This document shows positions 18,611-26,644 of a stretch of DNA of 64,000 nucleotides, piece by piece. This DNA is from Eubacteriales bacterium (lineage in GTDB: Bacteria > Bacillota > Clostridia > Lachnospirales > Lachnospiraceae). Every line of letters starts with the position of its first letter. Within the stretch, counting starts at the first letter, position 1. The DNA is taken from assembly GCA_030536575.1 (NCBI GenBank), contig JAUNPS010000005.1, positions 88,726 through 152,725 of the forward strand, read 5' to 3'. Made by a program: the position numbers and the translations under genes. Under the pieces are notes generated by a model that saw nothing but the letters and a program-made list of their open reading frames with translations, was not told the DNA's origin and made no database searches.

Positions 18611-18778
18611 TGTGATTGTTACTGTTTACTCGTACCTCGTTCCAGTAACGATTCACAGGCTCATTTTAAGTTTTGCTTCGCAAAAGAGCCTGCTCACTCT
18701 TGAATCATGTTCTTACGTACCTGAGCAGCTGAGTGCTCAGGTACTGGCTGAATAGTAACCTGTGATTCTAAAAGATCG
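18611..18778 (-). repeat. Hairpin-rich repeat between the GntR gene and icd, running into the GntR coding end
   Basis: Three hairpins in 135 bp. 18611-18657: TGTGATTGTTACTG against CAGTAACGATTCACA. 18656-18692: CAGGCTC/GAGCCTG enclosing TTTTGC-TTC-GCAAAA. 18717-18744: a perfect 11-bp stem GTACCTGAGCA/TGCTCAGGTAC. A further CCTGTGA at 18769 can pair with TCACAGG at 18653. Boxes of the form AGTAAC(C/G)(G/A)TTCA recur here and, inverted, at about 8928-8940. The last hairpin is inside the GntR reading frame and encodes its C-terminal tail. Confidence 0.6.
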
Positions 18779-19422
18779 CTCTGTTCAATCTTTTGAAGAT
18801 TTTGAATCGTATTCAGGATATGTCTCGTGGCCAGTTCGTCCGCCATATCCCCGTCCCCGTCCCGGATGGCCAGCATAATGCTTTCGTGCTCCCGTGTGGA
18901 GCGCCCGGCCCTGGAACCGCTGGAAAGGGAATTCTTCCGGACTTTCTGGACGTACTGGTGCAGGTTTTTCAGCAGGTGCTCCAGCATTTTGCTCTGCCCG
19001 GCTTCGAACAGGATTTCGTGGAAACGGCTGTCCAGGAGCACGAGCTGTTCAAAATTCTGCTTCTTTTCGTGAAATTGGGACAGAAGGATCACTTCTTCCA
19101 TCTCTTCTAACTGCTCCTTCGTGATCCGTTCACAGGCCATCCGCGCGCAGAGGCCCTCCAGCCTGGCGCGGATCTGGTAGATATCCTTTACATCTTCCGG
19201 TGTGATCCCATTCACATAGGCGCCTTTATTCGGAATGATCGTCACCAGCCCTTCCAGTTCGAGCTGGCGCAGCGCTTCCCGGACGGGCGTCCGGCTGACC
19301 CCCAGTTCTTTTCCCAGGGTGATCTCCCGCAGTTCTTCCTCATGGCCATAGCGGCCGTTTAAAATATCGTCCCGGATCGTGTGAAACACGCGGCTTTGTA
19401 AAGAATGCTGCTCTTCTCCCAC
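18694..19422 (-). CDS. GntR-family (FCD domain) transcriptional regulator
   Basis: 242 residues. Winged-helix N-terminus with VSRTPVREALRQLELEGLVTIIPNKGAYV, then a helical FCD ligand-binding domain (about 90-220, with the metal-site residues in RFHEILFEAG and HESIMLAIRDGD). It sits between Re-citrate synthase and icd and most likely controls them through the large palindrome upstream of the citrate synthase gene; the ligand may be citrate or a related acid, which is inference. The last 20-25 residues (QPVPEHSAAQVRKNMIQE) are encoded by a hairpin repeat and look like an addition to the family fold. Confidence 0.88.
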   Translation of the reverse strand: MGEEQHSLQSRVFHTIRDDILNGRYGHEEELREITLGKELGVSRTPVREALRQLELEGLVTIIPNKGAYVNGITPEDVKDIYQIRARLEGLCARMACERITKEQLEEMEEVILLSQFHEKKQNFEQLVLLDSRFHEILFEAGQSKMLEHLLKNLHQYVQKVRKNSLSSGSRAGRSTREHESIMLAIRDGDGDMADELATRHILNTIQNLQKIEQSDLLESQVTIQPVPEHSAAQVRKNMIQE

Positions 19423-19439
19423 GTTTTTGCCTCCTGTCG

Positions 19440-20831
19440 TTATGCGAGATCGTAATGCAGCTCTTCACAGCACCGGGCAATCACGCCGGTCAGCTCCTCG
19501 TCGGTGATTACGGTCACGCGTCCTTCTTCGTACTGCTGATCAACCCACGCTTTTACCATCGCAACCAGCGGCGTGTCCTTGGAGAGCTTCTTCTCATCCG
19601 TCAGATGGTAATAGCTGTTGATCCAGTGTGCAATCCCGGCAAGGCCCGATGTATTGGATACGGATACCAGCGCCGGCCTGTTCAAAAACTTATCCGTATC
19701 AAATATATTATAAATCTCTTCATTTTTCAAGAGGCCGTCTGCATGAATCCCGGCGCGGGTCACATTAAAGTTCCGTCCCACGAAGGGCGTCCGGGAAGGA
19801 ATCCGGTAGCCGATCTCCTTTTCGTAGTATTCGGCGAGTTCGGTGATGACTGTGGTATCCATGCCGTCCAGGCTTCCGCGAAGCTGGGCGTACTCGAAAA
19901 CCATGGCTTCTAACGGGGTGTTTCCAGTGCGTTCGCCGATGCCAAACAAAGAGCAGTTTACGCCGCTGGCGCCGTAGAGCCAGGCGGTGGTGGAATTGCT
20001 GACGGCTTTGTAGAAATCGTTATGGCCGTGCCACTCGATCAGCTCCGAGGGGACGCCCGCATGGGTCATGATGCCGTAGATGATGCCCGGAACAGAACGG
20101 GGGATCACCGCGCCCGGATAATTGACGCCGTAGCCCATGGTGTCGCAGCAGCGCACCTTGATCGGAATCTGGTAGCGTTCCATCAGATTCATCAGTTCCA
20201 GGCAGAAGGGGATCACATAGCCGTAAATATCGGCGCGGGTGATATCTTCTAAGTGGCAGCGGGGGCTGATACCGGTTTCCAGGCATTCCTTTACAATGCT
20301 TAGATAGTGCTCCATGGCCTGTTTCCGGGTCATTTTCATCTTATAGAAAATATGGTAGTCGGAGCAGCTCACCAGGATTCCCGTTTCTTTTAAGCCGATT
20401 TCCTTTACCAGTTCGAAGTCTTTTTTGCTGGCCCGAATCCAGCTCGTGACTTCCGGGAAGGCGTAGCCGCGCTCCAAACATTTGTACACGGCATCCCGGT
20501 CTTTCTTGCTGTATAGGAAGAATTCACACTGGCGGATTTTCCCGTTCGGGCCGCCCAGGCGGTGGAGGTAGTCGTAGATGCGCACGATCTGTTCGGTGGT
20601 GTAAGGTGCGCGGGACTGCTGGCCATCCCGGAAGGTGGTGTCGGTGATCCAGATTTCGTCGGGCATGTGATGAGGGACAATGCGGTCGTTGAAGGCTATT
20701 TTCGGGACTTCGTCGTAGGGAAACAGGTTCCGGAATACATTGGGTGTTTTGACGTCCACCAACGGGTACATGTGTTCTTCGAGCTGGAGCAGGTTGGTGT
20801 GTTCGTTCATTTTTACGCGGCGGTTCTCCAT
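19440..20831 (-). CDS. Re-type citrate synthase (2-isopropylmalate synthase/HMGL-like fold)
   Basis: 463 residues. The TIM-barrel start ITDTTFRDGQQSR carries the catalytic Arg-Asp, and EWHGHNDFYKAVSNS the metal-binding HxH. Long similarity to the homocitrate/isopropylmalate synthase family, without the C-terminal leucine-regulatory domain, and residence in an operon with icd point to the Re-face citrate synthase first described in Clostridium kluyveri. It condenses acetyl-CoA with oxaloacetate. Start at MENRRVKMNEHT with AGGAGT upstream. Alternative: another acyl-CoA:oxoacid condensing enzyme such as homocitrate synthase. Confidence 0.82.
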   Translation of the reverse strand: MENRRVKMNEHTNLLQLEEHMYPLVDVKTPNVFRNLFPYDEVPKIAFNDRIVPHHMPDEIWITDTTFRDGQQSRAPYTTEQIVRIYDYLHRLGGPNGKIRQCEFFLYSKKDRDAVYKCLERGYAFPEVTSWIRASKKDFELVKEIGLKETGILVSCSDYHIFYKMKMTRKQAMEHYLSIVKECLETGISPRCHLEDITRADIYGYVIPFCLELMNLMERYQIPIKVRCCDTMGYGVNYPGAVIPRSVPGIIYGIMTHAGVPSELIEWHGHNDFYKAVSNSTTAWLYGASGVNCSLFGIGERTGNTPLEAMVFEYAQLRGSLDGMDTTVITELAEYYEKEIGYRIPSRTPFVGRNFNVTRAGIHADGLLKNEEIYNIFDTDKFLNRPALVSVSNTSGLAGIAHWINSYYHLTDEKKLSKDTPLVAMVKAWVDQQYEEGRVTVITDEELTGVIARCCEELHYDLA

Positions 20832-20864
20832 GGTTTTTCTCACTCCTGAATGTATAATCGTATT

Positions 20865-20901
20865 TTTGTATAATTGTATACAATTATACAAAGGTTGTCA
20901 A
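20865..20901 (-). promoter_or_regulatory. Promoter of the citrate synthase operon embedded in a 28-bp perfect palindrome
   Basis: Minus-strand TTGACA (20896-20901), 17-bp spacer, TACAAT (20873-20878). A perfect palindrome spans 20865-20892, centred between 20878 and 20879, with core ATTGTATACAAT; it covers the spacer and the -10 box. A further half-site TGTATAAT lies at 20851. Such TTGTATACAA-centred sites are typical of FCD-type GntR repressors, so the regulator encoded as the second gene of the operon is the likely ligand-responsive repressor. Confidence 0.8.
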
Positions 20902-20990
20902 TCCCCTTTTTCAAAAAAATCAATTTCTCCAAAGCCCTGCGCCTGATCATTTAACAGAATGCGGCTTATGGAATCAATCCGCGTGACAGA

Positions 20991-21026
20991 AAAGCAAAGA
21001 GCCTCCTTTTTTGAAAAGGCTGCTCT
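20991..21026 (-). terminator. Probable terminator after the PIN toxin gene
   Basis: On the minus strand a 13-position stem (AGAGCAGCCTTTT against AAAAGGAGGCTCT, two internal mismatches) with a CAA loop is followed by TTTGCTTTT. It lies 25 bases after the toxin stop codon. Confidence 0.55.
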
Positions 21027-21050
21027 CTCTGCTTCCTTGTACGCATTTCT

Positions 21051-21461
21051 TTACTTTTCTAAAATCTCCATCATCTCTGCCGGGGTAACGATAAAATCCC
21101 TGACCGGATAATGCTTCTGATTTCCGGTCACCAAATACGCGCCATCCTCCCGTTTTTCCATAGCCACTTCATAAAAGATCAGATCATCCAGATCAATCAG
21201 GATTTCCCCGGTCGGCTGCGGAAACACCTCAATCCCATATCGCTTTACCGCTGAAAGGACGGTACGGATCAAATCCTCCGATAAGTGAAATTTGGGACGG
21301 TGCAGAACTTCTTCGTACTCTTCCAGAATTTCTGCATGGTATAAAGGCGTAAAGCGCCCGCTCAACATTGCCCGCAGTACCCGGACGGTAGCCGCATCGT
21401 CCTTTTTTGACAGAAGGGCAGAAACAAGCACATTCGTATCGACAACTGCACAGCATCTCAT
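21051..21461 (-). CDS. PIN-domain toxin of a toxin-antitoxin pair
   Basis: 136 residues. MRCCAVVDTNVLVSALL carries the first acidic residue of the PIN active site, LYHAEILEEYEEVL the second, and DLDDLIFYEVAMEK / YLVTGNQKHY the rest; this is the 'putative toxin component, PIN family' (COG1569-like) rather than a classic VapC. The family cleaves RNA. Its ATG overlaps the stop of the upstream antitoxin by four bases (ATGA), so the two are translationally coupled. Confidence 0.8.
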   Translation of the reverse strand: MRCCAVVDTNVLVSALLSKKDDAATVRVLRAMLSGRFTPLYHAEILEEYEEVLHRPKFHLSEDLIRTVLSAVKRYGIEVFPQPTGEILIDLDDLIFYEVAMEKREDGAYLVTGNQKHYPVRDFIVTPAEMMEILEK

Positions 21462-21772
21462 CCTTTCGTCGCCTTTCTGCCTTTTCGTTCCGCTCTGGCA
21501 GCACGAATTTCTTCGTTAATTTCCTCCAGGCTCATTTCCGGAACATCGGCCGCCTGCCTGCGCATTTCATCGAAGGCTTCCACTGCCTCCGCCCTTGTCA
21601 CAACATTTTCAGGAAGCCTTGTAGAAAAAGGAATTCCTCTCGCGATCTTGATCTGCTTCATACACATCCGGAAAACGGTCGGGATATCTGTCCCAAGTGC
21701 CTCGCAAATTTCTGCTACATCCTGTTTCAATTCTTTGTCAACGCGAAATTGTATCAATACCTGTTCGGCCAT
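21458..21772 (-). CDS. RelB/DinJ-family antitoxin
   Basis: 104 residues. The N-terminus (VLIQFRVDKELKQDVAEICEALGTD) is a ribbon-helix-helix DNA-binding domain of the RelB/DinJ type, followed by IPTVFRMCMKQIKIARGIPF, the usual family hallmark. The C-terminal half (about 60-104) is charged and would wrap the toxin. The partner here is a PIN nuclease, not the usual RelE/YafQ toxin. AGGAGG precedes the start and a consensus promoter lies 64 bp upstream. Confidence 0.85.
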   Translation of the reverse strand: MAEQVLIQFRVDKELKQDVAEICEALGTDIPTVFRMCMKQIKIARGIPFSTRLPENVVTRAEAVEAFDEMRRQAADVPEMSLEEINEEIRAARAERKGRKATKG

Positions 21773-21835
21773 TTTCGTTCCTCCTATTCTTTTTCTATAT
21801 ATTTCATATATTTTTGTATGATATTTGTATGTTTT

Positions 21836-21864
21836 ATTATATCTCTTTTCTTGAAAAAAGTCAA
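21836..21864 (-). promoter_or_regulatory. Promoter of the RelB-PIN operon with AT-rich repeats
   Basis: TTGACT (21859-21864), 17-bp spacer, TATAAT (21836-21841) on the minus strand. Between promoter and antitoxin start lie an ATATAT-TTC-ATATAT inverted repeat (about 21796-21811) and two copies of CATACAAA, likely sites for RelB autoregulation. Confidence 0.7.
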
Positions 21865-21886
21865 TTCCGCCAAAGCCCCGCGCCCC

Positions 21887-22786
21887 TTACGCAAGCAGCC
21901 TCCCCACATGAATCTGCCCCCATCCCTGCTGATTCCTCGGCATCCCCAAATCCTCCGCCGTCTCCCTCAGCCGCATCTTCACCTCCACATTCGTCAAATT
22001 CGGATACCTGGACAGCAAAAGCGCAATCGCCCCGGACACCACCGGCGTCGCCATCGACGTCCCGCTCTTCACCTGGTAAAAGAATCCCTTCCCGACCAGC
22101 TTCGGCGCACACGCCATGATCCCGGAGCCCGGCGCGCAGATATCCGGCTTGCAGATACACTCGTGGGTCGGCCCTCGCCCGGAATAGCAGGGCCGGACAT
22201 CCCGTCTCCCCGCGGGCAGGCGGCAGTCATCCGACGCCCCCACCGTGATCACCTTCCGGCTGTTCCCCGGAACCGTGATGCTCATCGGCTCCGGCCCCAT
22301 ATTCCCGCCTGCTACCACCACCACGATCCCGCTGTCCCACGCCCGCTCCACCGCATCCAGAATCGTCCGGTCCAGCTCCTGATCCTCCTTCACCGTCCCC
22401 ACCGAAATATTCATGATCCGGATTCCGTACTCTTCTTTTTTCTGAATCACCCACGCAATCCCCTTTTCCACATCCGAACGCATCCCATTCCCTTTCCGGT
22501 CTAACACCTTCACCGGAAGAATCCGGCAGGCCGGGGCGATCCCCGCATATTTCCCGGCGGACATGCGCCCGTCACCGGCCAGAATGCCGCCCACATGGGT
22601 GCCGTGGGAGCTGTCGTCATAGCACATGCCCCGTTTGCGGAGGATATCCTGAAAGCCCGCGACCCGCCCGGTAAAATCCGGATGTAGGAAAAGGCCGGTA
22701 TCCAGCACGGCCACGGTCACGCCCTGTCCAAAGAAACCCTTTTGGTAGGCCTCCTGGGCGTGTACGGCTTTTCTTACCCGATCCAT
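21887..22786 (-). CDS. Intracellular subtilisin-like serine protease (S8)
   Basis: 299 residues from the ATG with AAAGGAGT upstream. The triad is complete: Asp in VAVLDTGL, His in SHGTHVGGILAG, Ser in SGTSMATP; the oxyanion Asn region is VVVAGGNMG. There is no signal peptide or long pro-region, only about 20 residues before the catalytic domain, which fits intracellular serine proteases. It stands alone between the toxin-antitoxin pair and the secreted-protein pseudogene. Role unknown; protein turnover at starvation or sporulation is the usual guess. Confidence 0.85.
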   Translation of the reverse strand: MDRVRKAVHAQEAYQKGFFGQGVTVAVLDTGLFLHPDFTGRVAGFQDILRKRGMCYDDSSHGTHVGGILAGDGRMSAGKYAGIAPACRILPVKVLDRKGNGMRSDVEKGIAWVIQKKEEYGIRIMNISVGTVKEDQELDRTILDAVERAWDSGIVVVVAGGNMGPEPMSITVPGNSRKVITVGASDDCRLPAGRRDVRPCYSGRGPTHECICKPDICAPGSGIMACAPKLVGKGFFYQVKSGTSMATPVVSGAIALLLSRYPNLTNVEVKMRLRETAEDLGMPRNQQGWGQIHVGRLLA

Positions 22787-22929
22787 CCCCAAAACTCCTT
22801 TTTTCTTTAACTTATGCGCAAGGAAAGATTTTCGTTTCCCCGTTGCCGCGGCATCTGTGCTTCGCTTCAGTTCGCACAAAACGCGTGCCGCCGTGACACC
22901 GCGCCACCAGATAGGACTCGTCCTCCACG

Positions 22930-22958
22930 AAAAAAGCCCCAGGCATTTCGCCCAGGGC
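22930..22958 (-). terminator. Intrinsic terminator at the end of the importer/hydrolase operon
   Basis: On the minus strand GCCCTGGGC pairs with GCCTGGGGC (two G-U pairs) around GAAAT, followed by TTTTTT. It lies 9 bases after the end of the pseudogene. Confidence 0.7.
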
Positions 22959-22966
22959 CTCTCTCA

Positions 22967-24337
22967 TTATTCGCTTTCGTCAATCCATCCTAATCCGTTG
23001 ATAAACAGCCACGCCCAACGCTGATGGTCATCCCAGTTAGAAGTCTCCGTCAGGATATACCCCGGCGCAGCCGTCAGCTCTTCGCTCGGCACGATCATAT
23101 TTCCGCCGGGGCTTCCGCCATAATTATATATCTTCGTAAACGCATAGGTGGTTCCCTCATAGCCTAATTCGATAGTTTCCGGATTTCCGGTCGTAAAAAC
23201 CACATTCTCATGCAGGACAATATTCGAATCCTCTTCCCCGCTCGCCTCAAACCACGTGGCTTCTTCCTCATTCGGCGTCACATACTGTTCCCCGTTTTCA
23301 TCTGCCGCGACAAAATATTCATAAGGATCATTCCGGTCGGCACCATATGCGTATAAACGCTGGCAATGTCATAGGACTGAACAGCTGCTTCTGAAACGCC
23401 TTCCACCTTTTCCGGATTCACGGTAAGCTCCATCGTCGTATAAACCGGGGCAAAGGGCCAGTAAACCATATTGACGGAAATCTGGGTTTCCTCCGCAGAC
23501 GCGTACACCGTATATTCTTCATCCGGCGTCATCACATATTCATCGCCGTACTGGCTGTACATCACAACCTGCACATCCCCGCTCTCCAGCGCTGACGCGT
23601 CGGTTCCTTCCGGCCAGGTCACATAAAAATTATCCGTTAAATAGTCGCAGACAATCGGTTTCTCCCCGTCTCCAACCCAGGTCCAGACCGCCGTATCCGC
23701 CGCTTCCGGCTTTTCTTCCAGTTCAGCCTGCGCCGCTTCCGGGAGCACCAGGTCGTCATAACCGGCCGCTCCATTGCCCTGCTCTTCCAGAGGTTTCTCT
23801 TCGCCGCTGGGGGATTTTCTGGAAGAAAACTCCCGGCCGTAAATGTATACTTCCGCACGGAACTGGGCCGGTTCCACTTCCACGCCGTCATACTGGATTC
23901 CGCTTACGGACAGGTTAAATACATAGTGCCCGTTTCCGTCGCCGCCGATGCAGCTCCATTCCATTCCGCCGTTCTCTACCGGATAATCGAAATTATTCCA
24001 GGTAAAGTCCCCATCCTGCAGATGATACGTAAACTGTCCGTTTTCCCAGCTTCCTTCCAGGGACGTACCGTTAAAAATCAGGTCGTTGACGTAATACGCG
24101 TCGCCTTCTTCCAGCGTCACGCAGGCATTGCTGCTGTCAATCTTCGAATCGTCGATCTCCGTCCCTTCTGCAAAACTCAGCGTCAGGACTGCCGCCGATT
24201 CCGCATCATACGCGACATCTTCGCCTTCTTCCGCTTTCAGGGTAGAATAGCCGTGCGTATTCGCTTCCCCGTACAGGTTGCTTTCCACAGTCAGAACCGG
24301 CGCTTCTTCTGCGGATGCAGAAACGGAAACCGCCGCG
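22967..24337 (-). pseudogene. Broken paralogue of the secreted protein encoded at 43089-44837
   Basis: Two frames make up one former gene. The first (23278-24288 from its first ATG) can be read upstream as AAVSVSASAEEAPVLTV, the end of a signal peptide, but then hits the MATE stop region; the start codon and signal-peptide front are missing. The second frame (GADRNDPYEYFVAADENG ... DDHQRWAWLFINGLGWIDESE) is shifted; the break lies near 23345-23360. Shared landmarks with the intact protein: LIDSS/KIDSS, GGDGNGxY, VHVYAYGR/AEVYIYGR, YGDEYVM/YGDELVL, YEIASVY. It is the last item of the importer operon. Confidence 0.75.
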
Positions 24338-24339
24338 TT

Positions 24340-25731
24340 TCACGATTTTAAAGTTTGAAATATATTTCGAATCAACACCAACGCAATCAAAAACGTCAGC
24401 AAATCCGACACCGGCATCGAATACAGCACCCCGTCCAGCCCAAAGAACACCGGCAGCAGCAGCGCAAATCCAACGCCAAAAACCACTTCCCGGATCAGCG
24501 ACAGTACCGAAGACTGAAACGCCTTTCCGAGCGACTGCAAATAGATGAATGTCCCTTTATTAAAGGTCGCCATCGGCATCAGGCACAGATACGTCCGGAA
24601 TGCCTTCACCGCAAACTCCGTATAATACGCGCTCTCATTGGCCGCGCCGAAAATCCCGATGAGCTGTTTCGGGAAACATTCCACGATCAGAAGCGCGATG
24701 AATCCTACCGCAAGTTCCGCGATCAGAAGCTTTTTGAACAGCTCCAGCGCCCGGTCCATCCGCTTCGCGCCCACATTGTAGCCGACCACCGGAATACATC
24801 CTGCCGCCAGCCCGACGGAGATTGAGATCACAATCTGGAAGAACTTCATCACAATCCCCACGACTGCCATCGGGATCTGCGCATACTGGGCCTGGCTGAA
24901 AACCGCATCCTGCGCCCCGTATTTGACGATCATATTGTTGACCGCCGCCATCGAAGCCACCAGCGAAATCTGGGAGAGAAAGCTGGTAAAGCCCAGCGGG
25001 ATAAATTTCTTCATCAGGCCGCCGAAAATCCCAAAGCTCTCCCGCTTCAAACGGATGGCCTTCATATGGCACAGATACCACACCGCCAGCACCGCCGTAA
25101 ACACCTGGCCCGCCACGGTCGCCACCGCCGCGCCCATCATGCCCCATCGGAACACAAAGATAAACAGCGGGTCCAGAATCAGGTTGATCACCGCACCGCC
25201 CACCGTGGAAGCCATGGCGAACTTGGGGCTTCCGTCGGAACGGATAATCGGATTTAACGCCTGCCCGAACATATAGAACGGGATTCCGATGGAAATAAAG
25301 GTAAAGTATTCTTTTGCCTGTGCGAACGTCTCGTCATTGACCCGGCCGCCGAACACGGTCAGGATCGGCTCCTGAAAAATCAGATACACCGCCGTCAGGA
25401 CTGCGCTGACCAGCACGCATAAGACCACCGCGCACCCAATGCTTTTGTGCGCATCCTCTTTTTTGTCCGCCCCCAGGCAGATGCTGACAAACGCGCAGCA
25501 TCCGTCGCCGATCATCACCGCCAGGGACAGGGCCACCACCGTAAGCGGGAACACCACATTGTTCGCGGCATTTCCGTAAGAACCCAGATAAGAGGCATTG
25601 GCGATAAAAATCTGGTCTACGATGTTATACAATGCCGCCACCAGCAGGGAAATAATGCAGGGCACCGCATATTTCCGCATCAATGTCCCGACTTTTTCCG
25701 TCTCCAGAAAGGAATTGGATTTCTGCTCCAT
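24340..25731 (-). CDS. MATE family efflux transporter
   Basis: 463 residues, twelve membrane segments, with the family opening LMRKYAVPCIISLLVAALYNIVDQIFI. MATE proteins export drugs or metabolites using Na+ or H+. It begins inside the end of the MBL-fold gene region (3-base gap) and is the last intact gene of the importer operon. The stop codon directly abuts the truncated secreted-protein gene, suggesting that a deletion joined them. Confidence 0.88.
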   Translation of the reverse strand: MEQKSNSFLETEKVGTLMRKYAVPCIISLLVAALYNIVDQIFIANASYLGSYGNAANNVVFPLTVVALSLAVMIGDGCCAFVSICLGADKKEDAHKSIGCAVVLCVLVSAVLTAVYLIFQEPILTVFGGRVNDETFAQAKEYFTFISIGIPFYMFGQALNPIIRSDGSPKFAMASTVGGAVINLILDPLFIFVFRWGMMGAAVATVAGQVFTAVLAVWYLCHMKAIRLKRESFGIFGGLMKKFIPLGFTSFLSQISLVASMAAVNNMIVKYGAQDAVFSQAQYAQIPMAVVGIVMKFFQIVISISVGLAAGCIPVVGYNVGAKRMDRALELFKKLLIAELAVGFIALLIVECFPKQLIGIFGAANESAYYTEFAVKAFRTYLCLMPMATFNKGTFIYLQSLGKAFQSSVLSLIREVVFGVGFALLLPVFFGLDGVLYSMPVSDLLTFLIALVLIRNIFQTLKS

Positions 25732-25734
25732 CGG

Positions 25735-26634
25735 CTACTTTGCCCCTTTCTCATATACATTTCTGGAATCATACGTCACCTTGCACCCGGCATACTCCAT
25801 TGTGAGCTGATACGGCTTCACATCATGTTTCCCCACAATATCCGGATAATGCGGCATACTGCGCAGGTACACCAGCTCGCCGTTCTCTCCGTACATCTGC
25901 CGGAGCGCCGGGCCTCCCTGGGGCTTTTTCCCCACATTTCCGGCCAGGATGTATTCCATATTTTCCATATACTTTCCGATCCAGTCCGCCTCGATCACGC
26001 CAAGCCCGGCACACAGGCGGTCGTATTCGTCCCTGCGCGCCCACAATTTTTTCAGATAACCGCAGAACCGCTCTACGCTGCCGTTTAACGGTTTTCCCAT
26101 CGGCATAATCTCATCCCCGGTAAACAGCAGGCGCTCCCGGCTGTCCAGCAGCGCGATGCTCCCCACCGCGTGATCCGGTATTTCAAAAACTTCCAGCTCC
26201 CGTCCACCCAGCCGGATTACGTCCCCTTCGGAAATCACCTGAACCGGATAATCCCTTGGAAAGACAATCCCTTCAAAACTTGGAAACGGAATCGTCGCCA
26301 GCGGTTTCGTGGCCGCGGACATAAACGCGCAGTCAAAATAGCAGTTATTCGCCGTATGGTCAAAATGGTCATGGGTGTTGACCACATTGCGAAGGGGCTT
26401 TTCCGTCAGGCTCTGGGCGTATTCCCGGATATTGCCCGCGCCGTAGCCGGTGTCGATCATCAGGGCTTCCTCATCCCCTTCCACCAGATAGCAGAAATCC
26501 CCGTCCGTGCGGATTTTCCAGGTTTCGGGCGCAATCTGCTCCGATTCGAAATAAGGCTCATCCATCGGAAGCCGGTTCCCTTTGTCATCCTGCAAAAGCA
26601 CATCATGCTTGCATGAAAAATCAATTGCCTTCAT
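25735..26634 (-). CDS. Metallo-beta-lactamase-fold hydrolase
   Basis: 299 residues from the ATG with AGGAAG upstream. The zinc motif THDHFDHT (family HxHxDH), a later GDEIMP metal Asp and DHAVGSIALLDSRERLLFTGDE identify the fold. Likely a cytoplasmic hydrolase. It lies 10 bases after the amidohydrolase gene, so it probably works on the same imported compound. Substrate unknown. Confidence 0.8.
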   Translation of the reverse strand: MKAIDFSCKHDVLLQDDKGNRLPMDEPYFESEQIAPETWKIRTDGDFCYLVEGDEEALMIDTGYGAGNIREYAQSLTEKPLRNVVNTHDHFDHTANNCYFDCAFMSAATKPLATIPFPSFEGIVFPRDYPVQVISEGDVIRLGGRELEVFEIPDHAVGSIALLDSRERLLFTGDEIMPMGKPLNGSVERFCGYLKKLWARRDEYDRLCAGLGVIEADWIGKYMENMEYILAGNVGKKPQGGPALRQMYGENGELVYLRSMPHYPDIVGKHDVKPYQLTMEYAGCKVTYDSRNVYEKGAK

Positions 26635-26644
26635 CTTTTCTTCC

